NCBI GenBank assembly: GCA_018350325.1
Contig: JAEVLN010000006.1
Span: 3,648,056 to 3,712,055, forward strand
Direction: 5' to 3'
Source: Globodera rostochiensis
Taxonomy: Eukaryota > Nematoda > Chromadorea > Rhabditida > Heteroderidae
DNA length: 64,000 nt
In this document: piece by piece, positions 13,425 to 25,347 of the stretch
Position numbering within the stretch: the first letter of the stretch is position 1
Layout: the number at the start of each line of letters is the position of its first letter
Translations under genes and position numbers: made by a program
Notes under the pieces: generated by a model
Told to the model about the DNA's origin: nothing
Databases searched by the model: none
The model's input: only the letters and a program-made list of their open reading frames with translations

Positions 13425-13547
13425 GGCGATTGTGGCGGACCGCTGATGGTGGAACGAGGAGGACTATTTTATGCTGCCGGGCTTGCTGTATCCAGTTACA
13501 ATCCGCCTGCTTTGCGCAACATTTTGCCTGGTCTAACCCAAATTTAA
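13425..13547 (+). CDS. Terminal exon resembling a chymotrypsin-fold protease, Ser replaced by Cys
   Basis: An AG acceptor at 13423-13424 opens a 41-codon frame that starts GDCGGPLMVERGG and ends at TAA. Chymotrypsin-family serine proteases carry GDSGGPL at the catalytic serine, so the residue here is Cys. The next residues (LFYAAGLAVSSYNPPALRNILPGL) have the pattern of the last strand and C-terminal helix of that fold. I did not find the His and Asp exons nearby, so this may be a fragment of a pseudogene. The isolated frame around 13140-13260, which has an unusual Cys spacing, could be another part. Confidence 0.45.
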   Translation, partial: GDCGGPLMVERGGLFYAAGLAVSSYNPPALRNILPGLTQI

Positions 13548-13591
13548 AAATTAGCTCAACACATTAAGTTATAATTTAAAATGTTTTAAAG

Positions 13592-13830
13592 ATTCGTACA
13601 TAGCGGTGAACGAGCACTGTGATTTCATTGCGCAAAGCACTTTGGGTGAAGCCAAATGCTTGGCGAATGAATACACAGAAAATGAAGTGGAAGCCAAGTG
13701 CAGCAACAAATTTCAAAGAATTCTTTACGAAAACTACCAAGCAACTTGTTCATTCCTTGATTCAGACGATGACGAAGAAAATGAAAAGGTGTGCTTGGAA
13801 AATGTTCGTCCGCCCCACTTGTTTAATTAA
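13592..13830 (+). CDS. Cysteine-containing terminal exon, unknown family
   Basis: After an AG acceptor at 13590-13591 a frame runs to a stop at 13830. It contains NEHCDFIAQ, EAKCLANEY, AKCSNKFQ, ATCSFLDSDDDEEN and VCLENVRP, that is five spaced cysteines and an acidic stretch. It looks like the last exon of a small protein. The upstream exon is not identified. The preceding protease-like exon ends in its own stop, so the two are probably separate. Confidence 0.4.
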
Positions 13831-14389
13831 TTTAAAACCAAAAATAACAATAATATTTCATTTGCAAAAAAATAAAAAATTGTGAATAAATGTTACCATT
13901 CAAAATGTATAAAAAAATAAATTAATTGGACAAAAGCTGCTTTTATTAAACTTTGCACAGAACTCAGCCTTTATATAAAAATTTCCGAAAAAGGGAGCTA
14001 CAATGCCAAATTTTGAAATTAAAAATTCAAAAGTTAAAATGATGAAAAGTGCCTTGATCCAAAGGACACAGCAAGCGATTTGGGACTTGTCTATAAATAT
14101 TTTATTTTTTGTGGAGAAAATTATCTATTGTAATTTAAATATTTCAGTCGAGAATTTATCTAAACAGTTATATACAAATAAGTTAGAACGAATGAGGATA
14201 GATTATGCTATTTGCGTATGCTACATAAAAAACACGAGAAATCAGGAAATTCTAAAATTGACCCGATTTTAATATTCATGAAAACGGCATCGAAGAAGTC
14301 TAATTCCAAGAAATCCGGAATTTCCGATTTCCAAATTTTCTGATAATTACATAAATTCAATTATAAAGTTGTATAAAGAAATAATATTG

Positions 14390-17017
14390 TTAAGTTAATG
14401 GAAAGCATAGGCACAGCAGCGGATTTGAACTGGGTGCCAACAAGTATTTGGTCTCTCTAATTGCTTGTGATGGCACTTCGGGCAATTCGCTGCGCGATTG
14501 GCACATCTAAAAATTCTCAAAATTTTTTAATTTGTAAATATTAATATCCTACCAAAATTCGGAGCTTCATGCCAGTGTCTGCTTGCGTTTGCGCTCGTGA
14601 AACTGAAGCACAGGACGATCTGAAAAAAATTACATTGCTTAAAAAATAAAAATTAATTGTAGCAATTAAAAACACAAAAAGATAAATAAATAAATTTGCC
14701 AGAGGCTATAGGCAGCATGAATAGTTATAATGCATGCAGTATGCACCTGCGACTTGAGTTTGAGCATGAGCTGTGCGTGCTCGCAACGGACGGCCGTCGT
14801 TGGCTAATGGTGAGCACGTGATGCATGCACTTGTACTTGCACGCTGCACGCTTCAGTGCCTCAAATGACGCAATGGTAGTGCTGCTGTCTTCGTGCAGTT
14901 GCTGCTGGACGCCGTTGACCAGGCACAGCAGGCGCGCGTTGTTCAGCGTACAGCGCCATACCAAAATGCCCATGGTCAGCAAGGACAGCTCGCTGACCGG
15001 GATTCCATTCCGTTCCAGCAATTCCTGCACAATAAATAAAAGTTTATTTTATTAATCTCGTTCAAAAAATTTTAAATTATTTAATACAATTCTAAAAAAC
15101 AACTTCTTTAATAATCTTTACTTAATTTAATAAAATGTTTATTTAATTTAAATGCACACTTTTGGCACTAACACAGACTCGAACCATTGCACATTGGTTT
15201 GTGTGTCGAATTTGGCTAAAAATATTCGAAAAATGGTATTTTTGTCGGCTTCTGTTGTTGGTAATGTCGAAGAATTTGTTGTTGCGTCGATTTCCGTATC
15301 ACATTTTTCTTGAATTTCACTCATCGAACACTTTTCAAAATTGTGAATCACCGAAGACAGTTCTAAATTTAGAAAAATTGACTTTGTTTCGTATGCAATG
15401 TTTAATATTTGAAATTAATCATATTTTAACACTTTTTCGCTATTTAAATACTAAACATTATTTATTTTTTGCTCACTAATGTTCTTGGTGTTCAGCAGCT
15501 GTTCCGTGCGTTGCTTCTGCAACATGGTGACCAAGCTGCGCCCCCCTTTTTCAATGGTTTGGCCGCGCTTTCGCTGCACCGCCAGCACACCTTGTGCACT
15601 GGTGTTGTTTGGCGTTCTGTTCACCGGTGCACTGCCCGTCTCGTGCACGCGACGTTTGGCCAACGGTTTTTTGCTTGGCGAAGTGTGCGGTGAATGATTC
15701 TGTTGTTGTTGTTGTTGTTGTTCATGCGCCAATTCAACTTCGCTAACGGACAGCACAAAGTCGTAGTAGGCAATGCCGAGCAGGGACGATTCGAACACCA
15801 AATCTGAACAAACAATATTGACATTTTTTAATCCAAAATGTCATCATCAAATATTTAATGGTTTTAATTATTATTATTTAATATTGATTAGAAGTTTAAA
15901 TAAAATAAAATAATGAATTTACTTACCGCTCGGATTTAGAGACAAAAGCCCTGCCGATTTTGCCAGTTCCATTATTGATGGTGAAGGCAAACAATTAGCA
16001 ATAATACTTGCTCGTCTACACCGTGAATCTGCTAAATCAGTTCAAAATTAGACAAAAAAAATTGGCAAAATATTCAAAATTATCCCAAATTTCAAATTCA
16101 TAAATTTAATAATTTAACAACAACAAAAATTTAATTTTTCTCATTTATTCTCCATAATTAGTAATAATAAGTAAGCGAAAAAATTTCCGATGAATTTGCG
16201 TGTTTACGCCCACTAGTTTTCAAAAAAAAAAAGCTCGAGAACGATTTATTCCATTTTTGGCAGCAAAGTTAGGGCGATAGCGTGTGACCATAGTTCCATC
16301 CAATTCTTACGCTTTTTTGCAATAATATAATAACAATTATTGCTGCAAGAAAATTTTGCCACGAGCGGAGAAAGTTTATGCCAAATTTAGAATGCCAAAT
16401 TTGGAAAAATATTAATGCCTTTCATTATTGGATGAAGAATAATTTGGCGAAATATTTTCCCAATTGTGATCAAAAATTCTGAATTTTTCTTTTTTAAAAT
16501 ATTTAATCAACATTTACCATTGTTAGTGTCCAACATTTTAGAATGTTTCTGTTGAGGAGGAAGTGATGAAAGGGAATGAGATGATGTCCAATATAAAGGA
16601 TCTGGCGTCAATGATGTGCTTAATCAATTTAATTATAAAATTTTAAAATAAAATCCAAAAAACAAAATTTGAATTAAAAAAATTCGGGTCTTCAATTCTT
16701 GCTTATTCTAAATTTGTATTTATCTTTAAATTTAGGTGTTCACCGCGGAATTAATAGTTTTTAATATTCCCACCGAAAGTAAAAAGAAAACATTTTTTGC
16801 AGAATTACGTACAAAAAAAATGTGTAAACTTTTGGCCAACAAATTTTTTATGCAATTCCAAAACCAACCCGGCATTGTTTTTGGCAGTGCCGTTTTCTGA
16901 ATAAGCGGCCCGCATTTGTGCCAATTTTTGCTCGGATTGGCTTTGGTGACTGGTGAGGGTGGCTGAAAGCTTTGTGAAAATACTTTGCTGCTGTGCCGGA
17001 GTCATAGCAGCAGTCAT
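14390..17017 (-). CDS. Unrecognised eight-exon gene, paralogue of 9068-12266
   Basis: On the minus strand exons fit at 17017-16869, 16618-16518, 16028-15927, 15803-15477, 15362-15160, 15024-14747, 14619-14553 and 14506-14390. All phases close and the product is 447 residues from an ATG at 17017. Exon order, the 117-base last exon and the landmark peptides match the plus-strand gene: PSIMELAKSAGLLSLNPS, LVFESSLLGIAYYDFVLS, TNVQWFESVLVP, ELLERNGIPVSELSLLTMG and GMKLRILMCQSRSEL. Exon 6 is almost identical between the two, while exons 1, 2 and 4 have diverged. In exon 4 a run of Gln codons precedes the basic PLAKRRVHETG. The two genes face each other about 2.1 kb apart. Function unknown; nothing suggests secretion. 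Confidence 0.85.
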
Positions 17018-20000
17018 TATTTGTGCATGGGGTGCAGAATTAAAAAATTCAATAAAAAATTATTCCCGGCGTATGAATCTAAAAATGTTTGCTAATGCAA
17101 TTTTAATGACATCATCTTAATGGAGATAAAATGTAAATAGGTAACTAACTAATCAAAAAAATTTAAATGTTTTATGATTTCAAATATAAATTAAATTTTT
17201 GAAAAAGAAAAAACTTTTAAATATAATAAAAAATAAAATTTTAATTTTAATAACTATAAGCATCGTTCATAAATTTTATAACATTTTTGTTAATTAAATA
17301 TTGGCATTCTACGCAAAAAAGCTAAAGCCTCTGATGAAGCCCTATAAATCGGACGGATTTTCCTTTATAAATCTATTTTGTTGTTAACCGGAAATGAAAC
17401 CTTTACCATTTTTGGATAATATGCAACGTTCAAAAAATAAAAATATTGGGGCTTTACAATTTTAATTATTGTAAAAACAAAAAAAAAGTTATATTTCACA
17501 GCAACAAATAAAATAAATAAAATGGTTTTGATTGACTTAGAATAACAGATGAATGCATGAGGCAACAAAGCCAAGAATGAGTAAAAATAATTAGATTTTT
17601 TTATTATAGGTATGTAGAGTTTCACGTTATTGGCCGTGAACGTGGGTCGGAAATGGGAAAATGGTTTTATGAATATTAATTAATATTTTTTATTTAAAAT
17701 AAATATCAAAATATAACACATACAAAAATAATGCATACAAACTCTATTATAATAAAACAGAAATTAATAAATGCTGCGTAAATTAATGTAAATTAAAACA
17801 GTTAATAATTATCAATTAATGCATAAAAGAAGTTTGTTTGTTTGTTTTAACAAATTTATTATGAACTGACACATTTCTGAAGGAATTTGCTGACGTAACG
17901 CAAAAAGAATTCAAGATTTATTTTTCAACTAAATTTTTATTTTAATCAACAATATTACTAAATTTAATTTATTTTTATTAAAATTTATAATTGTTACACT
18001 TAATTTATTTCAAAAATTAAAATAAATGAATTTTTAGTTCATTTTTATATATTTAGTATTTTTAATAAAATAATAAGTTTTATGCTAGAGGCTCTATGGG
18101 AATCTCAACATTTAGGGGGCATCCATTTGGTCACATTTTCTTGGCTGGTGCCATTTCGACTGGCACGAAAGAAAACATCACAGGAAAATGATGAGTTTTC
18201 GGAAATTAACACTGACGTGCGGGGGCGAGTGAATGATAAAAAATAATGTATATTATAAGGTCAAAAATGTGGGCTAATCAACTTTTTATGTTAAAAAATT
18301 TTTATTTTAAATTCACAAAAAAAGCAAAAAAAAAAAAATATTTATAACTTTTTAGGATTAAAATGGACGAGATAATTTTTTTTGATCCATAAATTTTTAA
18401 AAAAAGATTATGCACTGAAAGGAGTATGTATGACAAATTTAAAAAATGTCATATGTTCCTTAATCTTACTATTTTTGAAATTGAAATATTCTTCAAATAT
18501 AGCCATTAAAGTGAGTTGTTCCTTAATCCGAATATTGTCAGAAATATTTCCATTAAAGCCCTAATTAAAGCGTATCATTTTATTTTGAATAAAATGACGA
18601 ATTTGTAAGTGAAAAGATTAGCTTTATAAAGAATAAAATCTAATTGAAAAGAATTAATAAAAAAGGTAATATAATTGTGAAAAATCAAAAATCCGAATAA
18701 ATTAAAATTTCAACTGATTTTTTTAGGCTAAAGTAAATTTGGGCCATATTAAAAAATAAAATTAATTTATTTAAACAACAAAATTGTTAAAATAAATTAA
18801 TTTTATTTCAAATGCCGAAACGAAGATTTTGCTAGCCCTTTTAATTTATTTGTGCAGCAAGACGAAATTAAATATTTGCCCAAAATGGGCTGGGCTGACT
18901 CTAAAAATGCTGATATCTGATGACGAAAAAGACGGCTTTAACCGGGCAGAAAATTGTAAAAACAAGAAGCTGAAGCATTTTTTTAGAGGAAATTACGTCG
19001 GTTGGGCGACGACACATTTATTCTCGGATTTTGTGCAGGAATTTTTAATCGCCTTGGGCGTGAACGGTGAGGACCTACATTTTTAAGCATTTTGCTGGAA
19101 TTTTTTAGCAAAAAACTAATGTTTACTGAAAAAATAGAGATTTAAATAGATCGAGTGATGAAAGAACGTTAGAAAATTAAAAAAGAATGTTTAATAATTA
19201 AATTTTAAAAATCCTGTAAATAAATTTAATTTTGGAGTTGTCTTGGTATTTAATGCTTAAATTGATGTATATAAAATTAATAAATAATTATTTTTCTCAA
19301 TTGTGTGGAAATTGAGAAAAAATTTTGATTAATTATGCGTACAAGAAAATCATTTGTTGTGTATCAATTGAAGTATTTCAATTTACTAAAAACAGTTATT
19401 ATAATAAATGCGAAGTAAGTTAGTAGTATAAAAAAAAGAAAAAAAATCATTAGATTTGTACTTAATAAAATGAATAAAAACAAATTAATTTGTGAAAGGT
19501 TTATGCAATTAAACTGATAGTTCGTTATAGAGATAGTTTGTATTGAAATTAATAACCAAAGACGACGACATTCTCAACAGACAAATTAAATTGTTTGTTT
19601 TTGTCAGAAAGACAAACAAAATAGATAATGAGAGAAATAAAAATGTAATAAAAGCAAATAAGTGATAAAACAAAAGTCAAAATAAATCTTAAGTTTCAAA
19701 AAAGCCTGCTAGAATCTTGAAGTCAATAAAAATTTTGTATAATTAAAAGGAAAAAATAAATAAATTAGAAAATTCAATCAAAAAAAAGTCTTTTTGCCAA
19801 ATTTAGAAAAAACTTTCTGATTACTTTCTGGGATGTTAAAAAATTTCTTATATTTAAAAAAAATATCTTTTTCTTGTGGAAAGTTATAAAAAAATGCAAT
19901 TCCGAAAAAAACCATTGTCAAAAGTGGAGGATGGGAAAGACCCAAAAAGTGTTGGAAATGGTGAAAGAACGTGAAATCCAATGCTTACTTACACTCAACT

Positions 20001-20200
20001 TTTGTTGACATTTTTTGCAAAAAACGTGAAAAAGTAAAAATAGAATGTTTCTAAATCTTTTTTTTATAATTGTTTAAATTAAATTAAAATATTAAATAAA
20101 ATCTAATGGAATTAATTTAATACTGGAAAGAATTGAATAAAATTAAATTCTATGCACTATTGACACAAAAATGTAAGATTCAAAAACTTTTTTATAATAT
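17018..20200. other. AT-rich stretch without recognised genes
   Basis: No convincing exon chain is seen. One open frame at about 18829-19086 (+) has an even amino-acid mix (HFFRGNYVGWATTHLFSDFV) and could be a lone exon, but it has no family resemblance I can name and no partner exons. Confidence 0.4.
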
Positions 20201-21737
20201 AAAAAAATGTATCACCAAAACTATGATGCGATCCAAAATTACTAGATTTTAAAATTATTAAATTAAAATATCAAAAAACAAAAAACCCTGGTTAAAAACA
20301 AAAAAAACCTCTAAACAAATTGTATATGCTACAAAATATTTAAATCAAGAAATTATAAGATAATAATTAAAATGCAAATAAATAAAACGTAAAAATTATC
20401 GATTTTGCTCAGCTACATCTTCGGGTAAAATATTGAATTTTAACAGGTTTATTTTGAATTTTGTAAATAAATGTTTGGGACTTTGTTGCATGAAAATTTT
20501 TTTTTGATATTTTTTATTCTTTGCCTTCCCAACCGCCCACTCATTCATTGCCAAAATGTCATCAAATTGCAAATTTTTACCAAACTACGCCACACGTTGT
20601 TTTGCATAATTTCATTTACATTATGCAATTTTGTTCAAAAATAAACGGAGCTAATATAATTATTGTTCTAAATTTGGAATTTTTAACAGTCCTTAAATTT
20701 TATTTATTAGTAAATATACGAATCTTTTAAGATTAAAAAAAAATAATTTTATCTAATTTTTTTAAAAAATTGCTATTTTAAAACATTTCTTTTGGTAAAT
20801 TAGTGAAACCAAAATTTAGCCATACTAGTACATTTCTGGACTGCATATGGAGTAAATTTTTTTGTGTTTTTAAAAGCAATAAATCCACTACTAATTTGCT
20901 TTAAAACCTCTCTAGTGGATTTATATTAGAGCCCGGCGGGAACGGGATTCCCGCGGGAAAAGTACGGGAATCCCGGTCCCGTTCCCGTCTTTTTCGCCGG
21001 GCGGGATTTTTTTACGGGAACGGGAAAAAGACGGGATTCCCGTTCGGGATTCCCGTCCCGTTCTTTTTGAAAACCCCGTTCCCGTTCCCGTTCCCGGAAA
21101 TTTTATTTCAGTATTTTTCCCGTTCCCGTTTATTTTTCTTGGCGAAATGTTTTCAAAAATTTAACAATTTTGTACCAATTTTCATCACAAAAATGCTTAA
21201 ATTTCAAAATTTTTTAAGGGCGGCGCCCAGGGCCGTAACCAGAAAAAAATTTCGGGGGGGGGGGCAAGCCAAAAAAGTCGACGAGTTTTATTGCATTTTT
21301 CTTAAGCAATTTTTCCCAACAAAAAAAAAATTCGATTTTCGTTAAATTTTTTTAACATTTTTGTTTAAAAATAGCGTAAAAATCGAAATTCGCCCATTTT
21401 TCGAATTTTTAAAAAATGCAAGTTTTTGAAAACTTCTGGGGGATGGGGGGGGGGGGGGGGGTCGGCGGTGTCGATAGGCGCCCCGAGAAAATTTTGAAGA
21501 TTTTAACGATATTTGTTAAGGGATTTGCAACCTAAAATTTAAAATACGGTAATTTTTTGAACCTTTTTAAGAATCGGGGGGGGGGGGCCGGCGGTGCCGA
21601 AGGCGCCGCCGGGAAAAATTTTTGAGTTTTTTGATGGAATTTGTTAAGAAAATTGGCCCAAAATTGAAAAAGTGGAAAACAATAAGGTCCCCCCTCTTGT
21701 TTTTTTCCTCAAAAAATATTTCGGGGGGGGGGGGGGC

Positions 21738-22384
21738 TAGTGATGCACGAGACCCAAAATTTACCGAGACCCGAGACTCGAGACCGAGACCGAGACTTGA
21801 CCCCGAGACTCGAGACCGAGACCGAGACTTGACCCCGAGACTCGAGACCGAGACCGAGACCCAAAAAACCCGAGATTAGAAATGTGGTAATTTTTTGAAG
21901 CTTTTTATGGCGGTAAAAATGGAAGCTTTAGTGAATTTAATTGTGAAAATATGCATAAAAATTTGCAAAAAAAAAAGATCGCCTTTTTATAAGGTTTACT
22001 GGGTGATGTTTTTTTGTTGTTTGACTAAGATTCAGTAAAAAGGAGTATCTAATTATCAATTTAAATGAAGAAAAATTCATTTCACTGGGGGGACTAGAAC
22101 TGACGACAATATCGAGTAAGCGACACAGAATTTAACCACTGCGCCATACGTGAACTGTATTCCGAAAGTTGACAAAGTATTATAGGATTCTAAATTTTCA
22201 ATTGTGTATTTTCAAATCTTTCAAGCACATAATTCTTTAATGATTTCTCACCAAAATGCATCTTTACCAGTGCAAAAAAGTCTCGATTTTCGAGACCAAG
22301 TACCCGAGACTCGAGACCGAGACCCAAAAAACCCGAGACTTTTCTCGAGTCGAGACTCGAGACCGAGACTCTCGTGCATCACTA
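21738..22384. mobile_element. Inverted-repeat element of iterated GAGACCGAGAC words
   Basis: The ends are TAGTGATGCACGAGA and its reverse complement at 22370-22384. Next to each end are runs of CGAGACTCGAGACCGAGAC. It is nested inside the larger element, beside poly-G. A relic with the same words lies at 57285-57350. No coding capacity is seen. Near 22090-22146 a minus-strand A-box-like and B-box-like pair resembles a degenerate tRNA promoter. Confidence 0.65.
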
Positions 22385-22659
22385 GGGGGGCCCTGGCCCC
22401 CTTGGCCCCCCCCCCCTAGTTACGGGCCTGGCGGCGCCTATCGGCACCGCCGAACCCACCCAAAATGTGCCATATTCTGTTGGTTTCTGATTTTCTGAAT
22501 CAATTAAGATTTCAAAAGCTTAAAAAACTACCGTATTTTTAAGATTTTGGTAGCAAATCTCTTATCAAATTGAGCAAAAAATGCAAAAAATGCAAAATTT
22601 TCTCGGCGGCGCCTATCGGCACCGCCGGACCCCCCCCCCCCCCCCCCCCCCCCCCTCCA

Positions 22660-23441
22660 GGGGCCTATTCAAATTAACGTCACATCAGGGATGTGATGTC
22701 TGATAAATCATATGTCCGTTCAAATTAGCATCATGTAATCACATCTCCTATATGATCGTCACATCAGATTCAAGCTCAAATATGACGAGCTGGATCTGAT
22801 GAGCAATCATATGTGCGCATCATATGATGATCAGTGTGTTCAAATTATTTTTATCTGATATGATCTGCAACTCGTCATATGATTTTGGCAAAATTCGTTA
22901 AATTTTGAGTTTAATATTTAATTAATGTTCAATTTCGTGATCTTTGTATCTTTGTATGTCATTAAATAATTATTAATATGAATAAATAGTTTTCAATGGA
23001 AACTTAAGTAAATCACAATAATATTTTGACAGAGTCATTTAATGTGCGAGCGAAACGTGAAAACATTTAGCGGCAAACATGTTGACTAAACTGTTATTTA
23101 GGGTGTTTACGCTTTTTAAGCGACTTCATCACATTAAATCAAATATACCCGCCACTCCTCCCTTTTATCCTTAATAATAAAAAAACATAATATTTTTTAA
23201 TTATGTCCCAACAAATTAACCAGCGATTAATTGTTGTGCAACTCGCCCGGACAAAAAAGGATGTGCTATTTGGACAATTTAATCCAAGTTTGACCAAAAG
23301 CAAATATGACGATCTGATGTGATAAATCAGGTCCGCGGTCTGACTTATCGTATGATTTAATTTGAACAAAAGTGCTACATATGATTAGTCATATCATCAT
23401 ACGATCACATCCCTGATGTGACGTTAATTTGAATAGGCCCC
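22660..23441. mobile_element. Inverted-repeat element with a Myb/SANT-like coding relic
   Basis: About 40 bases at each end are near-perfect inverted repeats beginning GGGGCCTATTCAAATTAACG. The interior is full of short palindromes such as ATCATATGAT. On the plus strand 23202-23321 reads ATG...LIVVQLARTKKDVLFGQFNPSLT... and then stops, which resembles the start of Myb/SANT-like domain proteins carried by Harbinger-type transposons. It would then be an internally deleted derivative. The target duplication is not clear because the flank is a C tract. Confidence 0.55.
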
Positions 23442-24209
23442 AGCTCGAGAAAAGAAATTCTCAAAAATTTGAATTTTGAAATTCGCAAATCGGAAAAAAT
23501 TCGAAAATTTTGAGCAATTTTCTTAACAAAAATGTTTTAAAAATTTTCCGACGGCGCCTATCGGCGTTGTCGGACCCTCCAATTGTATATCAGAAATTTA
23601 TCTCAAAGTGCCCGCCAAAAAAAATTTCGAAAAATTCTTAGTTTAAAAATTTTCAAAATTTTTCCCGTTCCCGCGGGATTCCCGTTAAAAATTGAACGGG
23701 ATTTCTACGGGAACGGGAAAAAGACGGGATTCCCGTTCGGGATTCCCGTCCCGTTCTTTTTGAAAACCCCGTTCCCGTTCCCGGAAATTTTTTTTTACCG
23801 TGCTCTAATTTATATGATGTCAGAAAATTAGAAAAAAAAAATTAGGAAGCCACGCAGGTTTCTTATCGCAAACACTAAGTGCACCCACATTTTGTACTAC
23901 TTTTTCGATGGAGTAAATTTTAAAATAAAACAAAATAATTTTTTAAATTTTATTATTTAAAATTAAATTCATTAAAAAAAATCGCTCTAAATTGCAATTT
24001 ATTTAAAAATTGTATAGTAAACAATAAATGTGGCTTAAAACTTAATTACTTTTTTTTACAAACATATTAATATTGATTAAAAAAATTGATTTTACTAACC
24101 GGAAATCCAATTCCTTCGATTGTGAATATTTTGTTGCTTTTATCAGACATTTCCGGAAACGTAAAAAATCAATTTGAAATTTTTTACGGAAAGCTTAGCA
24201 CATAACGAC

Positions 24210-24217
24210 TATAAATA
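24210..24217 (+). promoter_or_regulatory. TATA box of CLE gene copy 1
   Basis: TATAAATA lies about 75 bases before the ATG at 24290. At the equivalent place in copy 2 (37242-37249) the sequence is TATAGATA. No ATGCCA hexamer is seen in the 200 bases upstream. Confidence 0.45.
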
Positions 24218-24289
24218 CTGCTTATGGAGCAAAAAATCATCATATTTTCCATCAAATTCCAATAAAACAACCTCTCTAATAAAGTAAAT

Positions 24290-25279
24290 ATGGCCAAGAA
24301 CGCAATGCTTTGCCTGCTGATTTTGAGCGTTGTTCTCGCTCTCGCATTTGCTACAAATGAAAAGGGTCAGTTTCCCAACAAAAACGTTTATGACCCCCCT
24401 CTGACACCTAAAATTTAAAAAATCTTATTTTTTCTGAAATTTTAATTATAAAAGCCTAAAATTTGAATTTGGTATATTTAAAATTTAACATAAATTTGGC
24501 ATAAAGATGATAAAGAAGCGGGGAACCATTCGACCGGCATTTTTGGAAAGGCCGGAAGATTTGTGACCGTGGCACTTGCGATGTCGTCTCGTCTGGGAGG
24601 GGCTGGCGCATCCCAAGGAGGTGGAGCTGTACATGGAGAAAGCTTGAAATCCAATCAATTGCAAAACGCCTATCGGATGGTATACAACCTACTGTTGACC
24701 AAACAAAAAACAATTGCAATTTTACAGGCGCTTCCTCCTCCAATGCCGATGAAAAGTGCTGAAGTCGGTGGCATATTAGTTGAACTGGCGCCTCCTCCTC
24801 TAGTGCCGATGCATAGTGCCGAAATTGACGGATGGAAACCTTCTCCTGATGAATATCTTAAAAAATTTGCTCAAGAATTTCGCCGAAACACCGGCATGAA
24901 ACCGCAGTCGTATAATGAAGAGAAGCGAGTAACGCCGGGAGGGCCCAACGCATTACACAACGGGTATGTGAACCGTCAATCGCCGCCCAATCCACCTCAT
25001 CACAATCAACCAACTCTGGAAGAACAGAAGCGTTTAACGCCGGGAGGGCCAAACGCATTACATAACGGGTATGTGAACCGTCAATCGCCGCCCAATCCAC
25101 CTCATCACAATCAACCAACTCTGGAAGAACAGAAGCGTGTAACGCCGGGAGGGCCCAACGCATTACACAACGGGTATGTGAACCGTCAATCGCCGCCCAA
25201 TCCACCTCATCACAATCAACCAACTCTGGAAGAACAGAAGCGAGTAACGCCGGGAGGGCCCGACCGACAACATCGCTGA
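24290..25279 (+). CDS. Secreted multi-domain CLE-like peptide precursor, variant copy 1
   Basis: Cyst nematodes inject CLE-like proteins that mimic plant CLE signalling peptides in feeding-cell formation. Exons are 24290-24365, 24507-24679 and 24728-25279; phases close to 266 residues. The signal peptide is MAKNAMLCLLILSVVLALAF. A conserved variable-domain region (KAGRFVTVALAMSSRLGG) is followed by the tail. The tail has four CLE dodecapeptides at about 150-161, 185-196, 220-231 and 255-266: RVTPGGPNALHN (first and third), RLTPGGPNALHN, and a final RVTPGGPDRQHR. In the first three, the usual D8-P9 is N-A. Each is separated by a 23-residue linker containing RQSPPNPPHHN. The proline-rich stretch after residue 84 is internally duplicated (SAEVGG... 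then SAEIDG). The 48-base second intron has no stop and would stay in frame if retained. Family assignment is firm; activity of the N-A variants is unknown. Confidence 0.93.
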
Positions 25280-25347
25280 GGCAATACAAAAAGTGAAAGA
25301 AAATCGACGGATGTCTTTAGTAATTTTAATTCCTTCCTATATTCTCG

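Larger units (their letters stand above)
20927..23807. mobile_element. hAT-like element with ATTTATAT target duplication, containing nested elements
   Basis: Perfect 8-bp direct repeats ATTTATAT (20919-20926 and 23808-23815) flank inverted ends TAGAGCCCGG and CCGTGCTCTA. The duplicated locus at 26672-26679 keeps a single ATTTATAT followed by the same GATGTCAGAAAAT flank, so the empty site is visible. Inside each end are iterated CGGGATTCCCG and CGGGAACGGG words (20940-21100, 23665-23790). The middle holds at least two other inverted-repeat elements and long G or C tracts. An 8-bp duplication is the hallmark of the hAT superfamily. No hAT transposase remains. Confidence 0.85.

Noticed and set aside
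14411..14508. Plus-strand exon-like frame ending GTSGNSLRDWHI
   Set aside because: The minus strand encodes the last exon of the paralogue here, with the conserved MCQSRSEL...CLCFPLT.
24858..25289. Long open frame on the minus strand across the CLE repeats
   Set aside because: It is the antisense shadow of the repeated CLE exon; the plus strand has the signal peptide, splice sites and family motifs.
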